From a virus, in the IMG/VR virus record IMGVR_UViG_3300017755_000097, positions 1 through 25,181 of that record: a stretch of 25,181 bases of DNA; one strand, written 5' to 3'. Of the stretch, positions 1 through 6,974 are shown in pieces (the stretch's first letter is position 1; every line of letters begins with the position of its first letter). The notes beneath the pieces were generated by a model. It was given only the letters and a program-made list of their open reading frames with translations, did no database searches and had not been told where the DNA came from. Both the position numbers and the translations under genes were made by a program.

Positions 1-932
1 CTATGAGTATAGAAACTATCATCAGACCATCCAAGGTCACTCTTGTTAAATCTTTTTATTACATATATAGCATTTGATCCGCTTTCCTTATATAGAAGCT
101 GAACCTCTTTAACTCTTTTAGAACCAGTAGAAAAAGTAACATCAGCCGCATTGAAGCGATTGATCATGCTATCATTATTGTAGTTCTGAAAACTAAACCT
201 AAAATCAGAGGGTTGAAACGCAGGATTAGTAAACAATGATATCGCACTGTAACCTCCATCTAAATATCTATACCGATAAGCAAATGAAATAAAACGATAC
301 TCCATGTAGTTTTCCCGACCTGGCACATCGATTAGATCCACGTAAGGTGTCCCTAATGGATCAGTCGTGGCCGTAGGATCTTCAAATCCAGGGATCTTGA
401 GAATAACACTAATGTCCTCTTCCTCCAATGGATCCGTAGGGTCAGTATCTACATTGTAGTTTCTCTTTACGTTTATATATCGCGGAGGGTTTTTATCGTC
501 TGTGAAGTACAGGTACTCGTCTATCTTATCTACTCCCGTAATTAAAAATGCAGGATCAAAGTTTAGCACGGTCTCACTGATCACATGGTATAGTAAAGTG
601 CTGGTGCTGGTTTCAAAAGAAAGTATTAAGTCAACTTTTCCAGATGCGGAAGACGTGTTCTCCGGGTCATGTACAAACCAATATATAGTCTCTCTCATTC
701 CATCCTGGAACGCACCTATGCATCGAGCAGAAGCGGACAATGGATTGCCCAAGTACTCTACGCTTGGCGTAAGAAGAGTGTTCCCTTTTGAGTTCTCTAC
801 CGCACCTATCTCAGTGGTTTCAGTAGAACCAAGGCGCACGTTTAATGCGTCTACATATTCTCCAAGTGGAACAAGCCGCTCATCAACAGACTTGTTCATG
901 CGACCCTTAATAAAATTAGTTTGTACTATCAT
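1..932 (-). CDS. Large tail/stabilisation-type virion protein, C-terminus beyond window
   Basis: An open frame of about 310 codons runs from ATG at 930-932 to the window edge without a stop, so the C-terminus is missing. The N-terminus begins MIVQTNFIKGRMNKSVDERL and continues with EYVDALNVRLG, which I recognise from proteins called stabilisation or tail-hub proteins in crAss-like and related Bacteroidetes podoviruses. The remainder is beta-rich with many aromatic residues (for example YLYFTDDKNPPRYINVKR), as expected for a large tail or muzzle component. It starts one base after the stop of the ring/adaptor-like gene at 934-1857, which places it last in the visible structural operon. The virion role is inferred from resemblance and position. 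The exact tail part is uncertain. Confidence 0.7.
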   Translation of the reverse strand, partial: MIVQTNFIKGRMNKSVDERLVPLGEYVDALNVRLGSTETTEIGAVENSKGNTLLTPSVEYLGNPLSASARCIGAFQDGMRETIYWFVHDPENTSSASGKVDLILSFETSTSTLLYHVISETVLNFDPAFLITGVDKIDEYLYFTDDKNPPRYINVKRNYNVDTDPTDPLEEEDISVILKIPGFEDPTATTDPLGTPYVDLIDVPGRENYMEYRFISFAYRYRYLDGGYSAISLFTNPAFQPSDFRFSFQNYNNDSMINRFNAADVTFSTGSKRVKEVQLLYKESGSNAIYVIKRFNKSDLGWSDDSFYTH

Positions 933-933
933 A

Positions 934-1857
934 TTACTTTATCCATTTGCCTTGGCCACGCAGATTCATTAGTAGTCTGCCCGGATGCATATTGCTGATT
1001 CTTATCTTCGCGTTACGTAATAAAGATGATTTGTCTTTTTGTGCTCGTCTGACCATGTACTCAGGAGCCGCCAATCGATTGTTTAAAAACGCATACTTAA
1101 TAGCTGCGTAAATATAATCTTCAAAAAGCTTGTTTACGCTTACCTTGGAGTCATCCCCCTTCTCCATGCCATCAGACACATACTCCAATACCACCGACTT
1201 ACCAGACATCCCTGAGCTAAAGTTAATGACGCCGCCTCTTTTATCAATGCCAAACGTAGGGTTGGAATTTGCAGTTTCAGTGTTGAGGCCAAAGCGAGCG
1301 CCTACTGCGTAATCAAAGTACCAGCAATCATCAACGCAATAGCCCAGGGAATTGTTGTAGGGACTGTTGGCGTTCAAGTAAATAGATTTTGATATACCAT
1401 CTATTCTTTCATTTGTAAGCTGAGACTCAGCAGGTGACAAGACATTCCCATCAATATCAAAAAGAATATTGTAGTTGTTGTCTTGTAGGTATGCGTTACT
1501 CCAGTTGGTCTGTATGTTTTCTGTTAATGGGCGTAGGCAACCATTCTCATACAGCGATATACGAACCCAATTTACATAGTCCGGTGGGAATACGTATCTA
1601 AGCTGATCATTAACCTGAAGCTGAAGAATCTTTATCTCCTTCATCGCATCATAGTTTAGCTCCTGTATGGCACGCTTAGCAAAGAACACAACCTGGTATC
1701 TATTGATGTTGTTTATCAGCTCATTGTTGCCTTGGTACATCAACATAAAGTTATTGACGATATCATCCAAAGAAATATATTGATATGACCCCCAGTTGGT
1801 ATCCAAAGGCACTACCTGCCCATTCTCGTAATATTGATAATCATTTATATATGACAT
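934..1857 (-). CDS. Tail tubular/ring (adaptor-like) virion protein
   Basis: This 307-residue protein has an N-terminus with YYENGQVVPLDTNWGSYQYI and later blocks such as KRAIQELNYDAMKEIKILQL, PPDYVNWVRISLY and a C-terminal RRAQKDKSSLLRNAKIRISN...RLLMNLRGQGKWIK. I recall these blocks as highly conserved in ring or tail-tubular proteins of crAss-like and marine Bacteroidetes podoviruses. The role would be building the connector stack between portal and tail nozzle. It starts three bases after the stop of the gene at 1861-2814 and ends one base before the next start, so the three genes are translationally packed. There is no signal peptide or membrane segment. The structural role is fairly sure; which ring it forms is not. 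Confidence 0.75.
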   Translation of the reverse strand: MSYINDYQYYENGQVVPLDTNWGSYQYISLDDIVNNFMLMYQGNNELINNINRYQVVFFAKRAIQELNYDAMKEIKILQLQVNDQLRYVFPPDYVNWVRISLYENGCLRPLTENIQTNWSNAYLQDNNYNILFDIDGNVLSPAESQLTNERIDGISKSIYLNANSPYNNSLGYCVDDCWYFDYAVGARFGLNTETANSNPTFGIDKRGGVINFSSGMSGKSVVLEYVSDGMEKGDDSKVSVNKLFEDYIYAAIKYAFLNNRLAAPEYMVRRAQKDKSSLLRNAKIRISNMHPGRLLMNLRGQGKWIK

Positions 1858-1860
1858 ATG

Positions 1861-2814
1861 TTAGCTTGTTTGTTGTGTATCGAGTGCTTCCTCGGTTTGA
1901 GCAAACTGTACTACCTCAGCCTCTCTAATCTCTACGCCAACATACTGGCATATCTTCATTATAAGCTGTGGCTGATCGGATAGCGGAAGCTCGAAGTCCT
2001 GAAAGTCGGACTGCGATGAATCAAATAATGGCTCACCACCAGACAGAGATACAAAAGTCCATTTAGGATCCTTCGGGTATCTAATGTACTGTGAATGCAC
2101 ATCTCCTGCGTTGAGTATTGTTGATGGGTAGACCGTAACAATATTGCCATCCAATACATAGCAAGGAAACTGTTTGGTCGGATAAGTTAAGTTTGAACTT
2201 GTAAGATTAAATATCTTTCTCTGTGTAACACGCTCCACCTCGGTGATATTGGTATTGCTGTATATACGATAGTTTTCACCTATAGTAAAAATGTTTGCAC
2301 TAAGGCCAAGCGTAGAAGTACTTGGTACCGATGTGACGTAAGCCTGTGTAAAGTCAGTTGTGTTAATTACTATTGATCCGATAGGGGGATTGGGTGCCGA
2401 TGGTGGCTGATCATTAAATGGGTTGGAACCATCAATAAGCTGACTTGCCGATGTTTGAGTTGATGCGCCGCTAAACAATAAGCTTGGGTAGTAGAACACT
2501 TTATTTACAAGGTAGTAGTCTGATGGTAGGTTGTATGTATTGGCGTTGTTTTGAGTCAAAAATACCTGCTCAGAAAAACTATCTATAACCTCCTCTAAGC
2601 CTTTTACAATATCAGCGTATCCGCTACCCGATGCTTTACGCTCCTGTCGATACTTATCGACCATTATCCACTTGTTATACTGATAGAAGTAATCCTCAAA
2701 AATATCAAGCTGCGCCTGCTTGGCATACAGGTTGAAATCCTGAGGTGAGATGTATCCGTAATTGTTTTTGTTGGCGATGGCCAGCACTGTGTTCCTTACG
2801 TCATTTATTAGCAT
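1861..2814 (-). CDS. Head-tail connector/ring-type virion protein
   Basis: This 317-residue protein starts MLINDVRNTVLAIANKNNYG and has SPQDFNLYAKQAQLDIFEDYFYQY, a helical adaptor-like N-terminal segment. A central low-complexity Ser/Pro/Asn region follows (about residues 120-150), then a beta-rich part ending in a Gln-rich tail (EEALDTQQTS). The N-terminal pattern resembles ring/tail-tubular proteins that sit under the portal in podoviruses, and the order after the capsid genes agrees with that. It is the first gene after the terminator at 2841-2875, and a TATCTTTG box (minus strand, 2830-2837) lies 15 bases before its ATG, so it may be transcribed separately from the capsid genes. The function is inferred from resemblance and position. 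Confidence 0.65.
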   Translation of the reverse strand: MLINDVRNTVLAIANKNNYGYISPQDFNLYAKQAQLDIFEDYFYQYNKWIMVDKYRQERKASGSGYADIVKGLEEVIDSFSEQVFLTQNNANTYNLPSDYYLVNKVFYYPSLLFSGASTQTSASQLIDGSNPFNDQPPSAPNPPIGSIVINTTDFTQAYVTSVPSTSTLGLSANIFTIGENYRIYSNTNITEVERVTQRKIFNLTSSNLTYPTKQFPCYVLDGNIVTVYPSTILNAGDVHSQYIRYPKDPKWTFVSLSGGEPLFDSSQSDFQDFELPLSDQPQLIMKICQYVGVEIREAEVVQFAQTEEALDTQQTS

Positions 2815-2829
2815 GACTATATCTTTTCA

Positions 2830-2837
2830 CAAAGATA
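2830..2837 (-). promoter_or_regulatory. TAnnTTTG box (candidate Bacteroidetes -7 element)
   Basis: Read on the minus strand the sequence is TATCTTTG, matching the TAnnTTTG element of Bacteroidetes primary promoters. It sits 15 bases before the ATG of the 1861-2814 gene and just after a terminator, where a new promoter would make sense. I see no convincing -33 TTG partner. Confidence 0.4.
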
Positions 2838-2840
2838 CAC

Positions 2841-2875
2841 AAAAAAAAGAGGCCCCCATTTTTTGAGGACCTCTT
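2841..2875 (-). terminator. Rho-independent terminator after the small head genes
   Basis: On the minus strand an 11-bp stem (AAGAGGTCCTC pairing with GGGGGCCTCTT, two G-T pairs) with a seven-base A-rich loop is followed directly by eight T. It lies 33 bases after the stop of the 2909-3184 gene and before the ring-protein gene, so it divides the structural operon in two. Confidence 0.85.
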
Positions 2876-2908
2876 CATTAATGATTGACAATATATGTCC
2901 GCGTAGCA

Positions 2909-3184
2909 CTATAAAGGAGATACTTCTGTAACATCTTGTGAAAGTGTTACAGAGATAGTAGGCTCTGTATAGGGCTGAGACCAACACGCAGCTAATGCTG
3001 CATTTATTGCATCCACATCGCCTTGAACCATAGCACTCGCTCCAACGACACCAATCCGCTTGCCGGGGTACATTAGAACAACCCTGTCGGGTGTTGATGA
3101 CGTATCAACTACCGCGTAAATAGTGTCAGCAGATACATAAAACTGCTCTCCTGAAGCTCCTGATAGAATAATATACTTTTCCAT
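2909..3184 (-). CDS. Small head/virion-associated protein, unknown
   Basis: This 91-residue protein begins MEKYIILSGASGEQFYVSAD. I chose ATG at 3182-3184 because the longer in-frame opening runs back into the preceding gene, whereas this start lies ten bases after that gene's stop. The sequence has short beta-strand-like segments (DRVVLMYPGKRIGVVG) and an acidic C-terminus (TLSQDVTEVSPL). No family is recognised. Its place two genes after the capsid protein, just before a terminator, suggests a decoration or other abundant virion protein, but that is inference from position only. Confidence 0.65.
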   Translation of the reverse strand: MEKYIILSGASGEQFYVSADTIYAVVDTSSTPDRVVLMYPGKRIGVVGASAMVQGDVDAINAALAACWSQPYTEPTISVTLSQDVTEVSPL

Positions 3185-3194
3185 GATTAAAAAA

Positions 3195-3497
3195 TTAAGG
3201 GGTTGGAGTAACAACCTCCACATTCCCACCGGGAAGAGAAGGTAAATCAAATAAAACTTCTGTCCATTTAGAACCCATTGCATCCTTGAGGACACCCTGA
3301 GCCACAGCAACATCAGCAGCGGTGTATGTGGACGTTCCGGCATCGTTTTCCAATTTTACGGCTGCAGTGTCTTCGTAATCAAACCTAATGCCACCTCTAT
3401 CTATGTAACAACCAATAACGCCACTAAGCTTTACTTGGTCGTTTCTTACAAATGTTCCCCCTGAAGTATACACGGGAACCTTTAAAAACTTGGTCAT
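3195..3497 (-). CDS. Small head/virion-associated protein, unknown
   Basis: This 100-residue protein starts MTKFLKVPVYTSGGTFVRND and ends in VEVVTPTP. Its N-terminus looks like a small beta-barrel or decoration-type fold (alternating hydrophobic strands, Gly-rich turns), and its second half is helical (AADVAVAQGVLKDAMGSKW). I do not recognise the family. It lies 43 bases downstream of the 3541-4296 gene, with a TATCTTTG box in between, and is followed ten bases later by another small gene. Position suggests a head decoration or cement role, with low certainty. An A/T-rich leader precedes the ATG and there is no Shine-Dalgarno sequence. Confidence 0.65.
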   Translation of the reverse strand: MTKFLKVPVYTSGGTFVRNDQVKLSGVIGCYIDRGGIRFDYEDTAAVKLENDAGTSTYTAADVAVAQGVLKDAMGSKWTEVLFDLPSLPGGNVEVVTPTP

Positions 3498-3528
3498 ATA
3501 AAAAAATTATGAGTTAAAAAATACAGTA

Positions 3529-3536
3529 CAAAGATA
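3529..3536 (-). promoter_or_regulatory. TAnnTTTG box (candidate -7 element)
   Basis: The minus-strand sequence is TATCTTTG, about 31 bases before the ATG at 3497 and just after the stop of the 3541-4296 gene. It is the same octamer as at 2830-2837. No clear -33 TTG is visible, so this is a candidate only. Confidence 0.35.
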
Positions 3537-3540
3537 ATCA

Positions 3541-4296
3541 TTATTTACTACCGCCCAGAAGCTTCGTAAGACCCTTGTAAACCTCTACACCATCATTGCT
3601 CTTTAAGAAGGATGATACCACATGGAAGGGATCCTCTCCGAAAGGAACAGTAAGCATTTTCTTTTTGTTACCAGGGATATTGTAGTACACATCCTTGTTC
3701 TTGTTGCGCATCGTTAGAAGTCGCTCCTCGAATAACTGTCTTACCTCGTCCTGGAACCCAAGCTCCGGATCATTGATGACCTCCATAAAGGTTTCGGGTT
3801 CGCGCATAGCAAACACCAATATGTCTCTTTTGAGCTCAGCCGTAGACATCTTAGTTGCAGTGGGTCCAATAAGGATTCGAGAAACAGCGATAAGCCTGTC
3901 CATTGAAAGCTCTTTAGCTGCGATCTGTGCATTAAGCCTTGACTCCATTTCAGAGTATTCGGTCGAAGCATCTCTTTCTTTATTTACCTCTTCAAATACA
4001 TAGTCTCTTGAAGGATGATAGTAAAGAAACTCCTGAAGAACCTGATTGGTTTTAGAAACATGCAACATGCCGTCTTCAAATATAATGGGCTCAAGAATAG
4101 CATTGCCATCCTGCTGATCCACAAAGGGAGACTTTTGGTTGCGAGCGTATCGAAGTTGTTTATTTTCACCCGTCTCTTCATCAAAGTGTAATAAAGGAGA
4201 TCTGCGGGTGTGATGAGAAGCCAGCATATATGTTAAAGGCGCTGCATCTTTTTTTAGTCTGTACACTTTATCAGTGTATATTTTTTTTGTTTTCAT
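3541..4296 (-). CDS. Conserved-type head-associated protein, unknown role
   Basis: This 251-residue, mostly helical and charged protein starts MKTKKIYTDKVYRLKKDAAP. Visible features are an N-terminal basic stretch with a HHTRRSP motif, a middle helical part (about residues 100-190; SRLNAQIAAKELSMDRLIAV) and a C-terminal PFGEDPFHVVSSFLKSNDGVEVYKGLTKLLGG. In crAss-like genomes a protein of similar size follows the capsid gene, and I regard this as its counterpart, probably an auxiliary head protein. That is by position and impression, not by a search. A strong terminator lies between it and the capsid gene, so it would be expressed at a lower level than capsid. Confidence 0.7.
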   Translation of the reverse strand: MKTKKIYTDKVYRLKKDAAPLTYMLASHHTRRSPLLHFDEETGENKQLRYARNQKSPFVDQQDGNAILEPIIFEDGMLHVSKTNQVLQEFLYYHPSRDYVFEEVNKERDASTEYSEMESRLNAQIAAKELSMDRLIAVSRILIGPTATKMSTAELKRDILVFAMREPETFMEVINDPELGFQDEVRQLFEERLLTMRNKNKDVYYNIPGNKKKMLTVPFGEDPFHVVSSFLKSNDGVEVYKGLTKLLGGSK

Positions 4297-4317
4297 TAGA
4301 TTAAAATTAAAATTTTT

Positions 4318-4343
4318 AAAAAAGGGGAGGGTTACCCCTCCCC
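4318..4343 (-). terminator. Rho-independent terminator directly after the capsid gene
   Basis: On the minus strand GGGGAGGG, loop GTAA, CCCTCCCC forms a perfect 8-bp G/C-rich stem followed by six T. It starts 11 bases after the stop of the major capsid gene, in the gap before the next head gene. It should let capsid RNA exceed downstream RNA. Confidence 0.88.
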
Positions 4344-4354
4344 GTAATTAATGG

Positions 4355-5809
4355 TTACGCATTCTGGAATAAGAAGAAGTTGTTTGCACCTAAAGTACAT
4401 ACAGTTCTCTCAGTCAAGAAGTGAACCTCCATCGCGTCTAAAGAAGAAGTTCTTGCTCCACCAGCAGAACCAGTGATCCAAGTTTTGTATCTTCTATCTT
4501 CAGTTTCAGAAGCGCGATATCTTACGTGTAAGAATGGACGCTTGGCGTTCTTACCTAAGATTTGATCGTATACAGTTGTAGAACCTGCAGGGACTAAAAG
4601 TCCGTTGATAGCTCCACCTGTAAGACCACCTCTCATAGTAGGATCGTTCAAGTATTTCCAATCAGTTTTGTAGAAGTCATAACCTCTGCGGAATCCTGTG
4701 AATCCAAGGTTTAATGCCATCTCTTCGTCATTGTCGAATAGACCATAAGAAGTACCACCAGCTCCGTAAGAGTTTTGAGCGGCCAACATATCATCCATGT
4801 CGAATCCAAATTGACGATTTAAGAAGATAACATTTTCTTCGATAGAACCTTGCTTGTCAAGTCTTTGAATGATTGCATCAAAGTCTGCCAAAGCAGTTGG
4901 GTTACCACCACCGTAAACATTACCTCGCTCACCGACAACATAGAATACCCCTTCAGTACCACCCTGTCCGTCAGTACCAGCAGCGTTACCGAAGTAAATT
5001 GCAGCACCAGACGCATTCTCAGCAGGAACAGCCTCTACGAGAGCAGTTTCCATGTAATCCTCAAAGCGCAGACGAGTATCGTGCTCAGACTTTAGGTACC
5101 ATAGGTATCCGTTAGCTCCGTCCTCAGATGTGATTTCAATCCATCCAATTTGAGCCATGTCAGATCCAGATACAGCGTACTTGTCCTTGATGATGATAGG
5201 CTTGTTGTCAAAGATGAAGTCATCAGACTCTAAAGAGTTAGCCATGCCTTCAGTCCCTTTCTTAAATTCAGATCCGTAAATCCAAACAGTACAAGCAACT
5301 GCCGGAGCTACAGCTTGACCAGCAGCCTCATAGTAAGAAACAGTGAATGTTCCTAACGCATAGTCTACTGCTGTTACAACAGCTTTGTTGCTCAAGTTTG
5401 ATGCAGCTGTGTTGTCAGAGATCATTACAGTTTGACCTACACGGATAGCGATTCCACCTTGTCCCGCAGTAGTAGTACCACCTGGGATAGCTGGAGTTAA
5501 GTTATCATTAACCGTCCATACCGCGCCAGCATCTGTTCCAGCAGCTGCTGCAGACGTACAGTTAACATACTTAATGTGTAGTCTACCTTGCTCTGCCCAT
5601 TTAATCATGTCAGAGTTAGTAGGCATTTCGGCACCCACCATTCGTAGGAATGATGAGATTGATCTATTACCATATCTCTCAAACTCTTTTTCATAAGTAT
5701 CAGGTAGATACTGATTCAAAAAGTTGAAATCGGTAATATAGTTTGATTCCAGAGTTACCCGTTCTGCCGAAGGTATTAGGTTAAACCCTGGGGTTGCATT
5801 TACTGCCAT
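4355..5809 (-). CDS. Major capsid protein (HK97-fold type)
   Basis: This 484-residue protein lies directly after the scaffold candidate and two genes after the portal, the usual place for the major capsid protein. It starts MAVNATPGFNLIPSAERV and contains TDFNFLNQYLPDTYEKEFERYGNRSISS, an N-terminal arm typical of crAss-like major capsid proteins. An inserted Ala/Gly/Thr-rich beta domain (about residues 85-180) follows, then helical spine-like segments (HDTRLRFEDYMETALVEAVP, around 243-262) and a C-terminal block with RPFLHVRYRASETEDRRYKTW. The length is in the range of this family (about 480-510). An A/T-rich leader precedes the ATG and a strong terminator follows the stop, as expected for a highly expressed gene. 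Confidence 0.88.
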   Translation of the reverse strand: MAVNATPGFNLIPSAERVTLESNYITDFNFLNQYLPDTYEKEFERYGNRSISSFLRMVGAEMPTNSDMIKWAEQGRLHIKYVNCTSAAAAGTDAGAVWTVNDNLTPAIPGGTTTAGQGGIAIRVGQTVMISDNTAASNLSNKAVVTAVDYALGTFTVSYYEAAGQAVAPAVACTVWIYGSEFKKGTEGMANSLESDDFIFDNKPIIIKDKYAVSGSDMAQIGWIEITSEDGANGYLWYLKSEHDTRLRFEDYMETALVEAVPAENASGAAIYFGNAAGTDGQGGTEGVFYVVGERGNVYGGGNPTALADFDAIIQRLDKQGSIEENVIFLNRQFGFDMDDMLAAQNSYGAGGTSYGLFDNDEEMALNLGFTGFRRGYDFYKTDWKYLNDPTMRGGLTGGAINGLLVPAGSTTVYDQILGKNAKRPFLHVRYRASETEDRRYKTWITGSAGGARTSSLDAMEVHFLTERTVCTLGANNFFLFQNA

Positions 5810-5829
5810 AGTTTCTATTTTTTAAAATT

Positions 5830-6933
5830 TTATAATCGTTTTGCACTCTTAATGCGAAGTCCTCTTCCACTGCTTGTGTCACCCACAGGACGAATACTTA
5901 ATCCGTTCTTGCTTAGCGACTGAGGTGCCTTGCGAACCATATCAATGTTTTTAGATTTCTTAGTAACATTGTCAATGGCCTCCGCCTTGCCTTGCTCATA
6001 AAAAAACTGCGCGAACTTATCGGGATTCATTGCAATAGATATTGCTCTATGATACCCGGCTGCATCCTTCATCATGCCAGTCTCTGAATCCATAAATCCA
6101 TTAATGAAATTACTGATGTCAGATTGCTTGCTTCGAAGTTCAGCAGCATCGCCCGGCTTATAAGTATAACTCTGATCATTCACAGATACCTCAAAACCTT
6201 TGAAGTCCTGTCCAAACACATCCTGTGTTTTTTGAACAAACCAGTCATACCGCTTTTTATTTGCCTCCTCCTGAGTTTTGGATTCCTCCATAAAACTTCT
6301 ATAACGATCAAATTCCTCCTGTTGCTCCGCAGAACGAGCATCCCCACTTGACTCAAGAGGGACCCTGTATTGTTCTTGTTGCTCCTTTAAGAACTTTTTC
6401 GCTTTAGTAAGCTCTCTTTTTTTTGCCAACTTCCGCTTCTTAATATCTTTTTCATCGTCAAAGTCTTCATCGAATCCAAACTTGTCCTCCATGAGGTCAC
6501 GAATATCATCGTTGTCCAACCCATCCTCTGTCGAAGCATAATAGCTCGTTAGCAAAATATCTTCATCAAGGTCATCGTAGTCTCTCTGTAGCTTTACAAA
6601 GTCATCGATTCCCCTGCCAGTTTCCTTTTTATATTTAAAGAACGCTGATACATCTTCTGGTAAGTCTTCGTTTGCTTCTCTCTGAGTAAACAAGTCATCC
6701 ACCGAGCTGATGTCTTTATCGTACCTGCTCTTGATGTAATCAAGAACATCGGTATCTTCTATTTCTTTTTTAACCTCCTGAATATTTTCAGTAGGTTCCA
6801 CCTTAGCAACTTCATCCTGCACTACGTCACCTTGTTCGGCTGCGTGCTTCTCTAAAAGTTGTTGCTCTATTTCCTGAGTAGATTTCTCTTCTACTCCTTC
6901 CACCACTTTTACTGTAAATTTCTCATTTTCCAT
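5830..6933 (-). CDS. Scaffold-like acidic protein (head assembly)
   Basis: This 367-residue protein is strongly acidic and charged in its first two thirds (KVEPTENIQEVKKEIEDTDV, DDLDEDILLTSYYASTEDGL). A Lys-rich coiled-coil stretch (about residues 155-195) follows, and the C-terminus is basic (SSGRGLRIKSAKRL). Acidic helical proteins with a basic C-terminal tail, lying between portal and major capsid protein, are typical scaffolding proteins; the tail binds capsid protein during procapsid assembly. I see no Ser protease motif that would make it a fused maturation protease. It is separated from portal by 41 bases containing a TAACTTTG box and from the capsid gene by 20 bases. Confidence 0.7.
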   Translation of the reverse strand: MENEKFTVKVVEGVEEKSTQEIEQQLLEKHAAEQGDVVQDEVAKVEPTENIQEVKKEIEDTDVLDYIKSRYDKDISSVDDLFTQREANEDLPEDVSAFFKYKKETGRGIDDFVKLQRDYDDLDEDILLTSYYASTEDGLDNDDIRDLMEDKFGFDEDFDDEKDIKKRKLAKKRELTKAKKFLKEQQEQYRVPLESSGDARSAEQQEEFDRYRSFMEESKTQEEANKKRYDWFVQKTQDVFGQDFKGFEVSVNDQSYTYKPGDAAELRSKQSDISNFINGFMDSETGMMKDAAGYHRAISIAMNPDKFAQFFYEQGKAEAIDNVTKKSKNIDMVRKAPQSLSKNGLSIRPVGDTSSGRGLRIKSAKRL

Positions 6934-6949
6934 TTAATTAAATTTTATG

Positions 6950-6957
6950 CAAAGTTA
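6950..6957 (-). promoter_or_regulatory. TAnnTTTG box before the scaffold-capsid pair
   Basis: The minus-strand sequence is TAACTTTG, 16 bases before the scaffold ATG at 6933, in an AT-rich 41-base gap after the portal gene. A promoter here would drive scaffold and capsid together, ending at the 4318-4343 terminator. The TTG upstream is 28 bases away, longer than the usual spacing, so support is moderate. Confidence 0.42.
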
Positions 6958-6974
6958 TATAATATTTTTTCGGA

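Noticed and set aside
502-972. Plus-strand 156-codon open frame
   Set aside because: It is antisense to the conserved tail genes, and its translation looks like a shadow frame.
4031-4086. A CTGAAGA ... GAAA ... GTC arrangement resembling a hammerhead core
   Set aside because: A short stem II-like ACC-TGATT-GGT is present, but four extra bases precede GAAA and stem III does not close next to GTC. It lies inside, and antisense to, a convincing coding gene.
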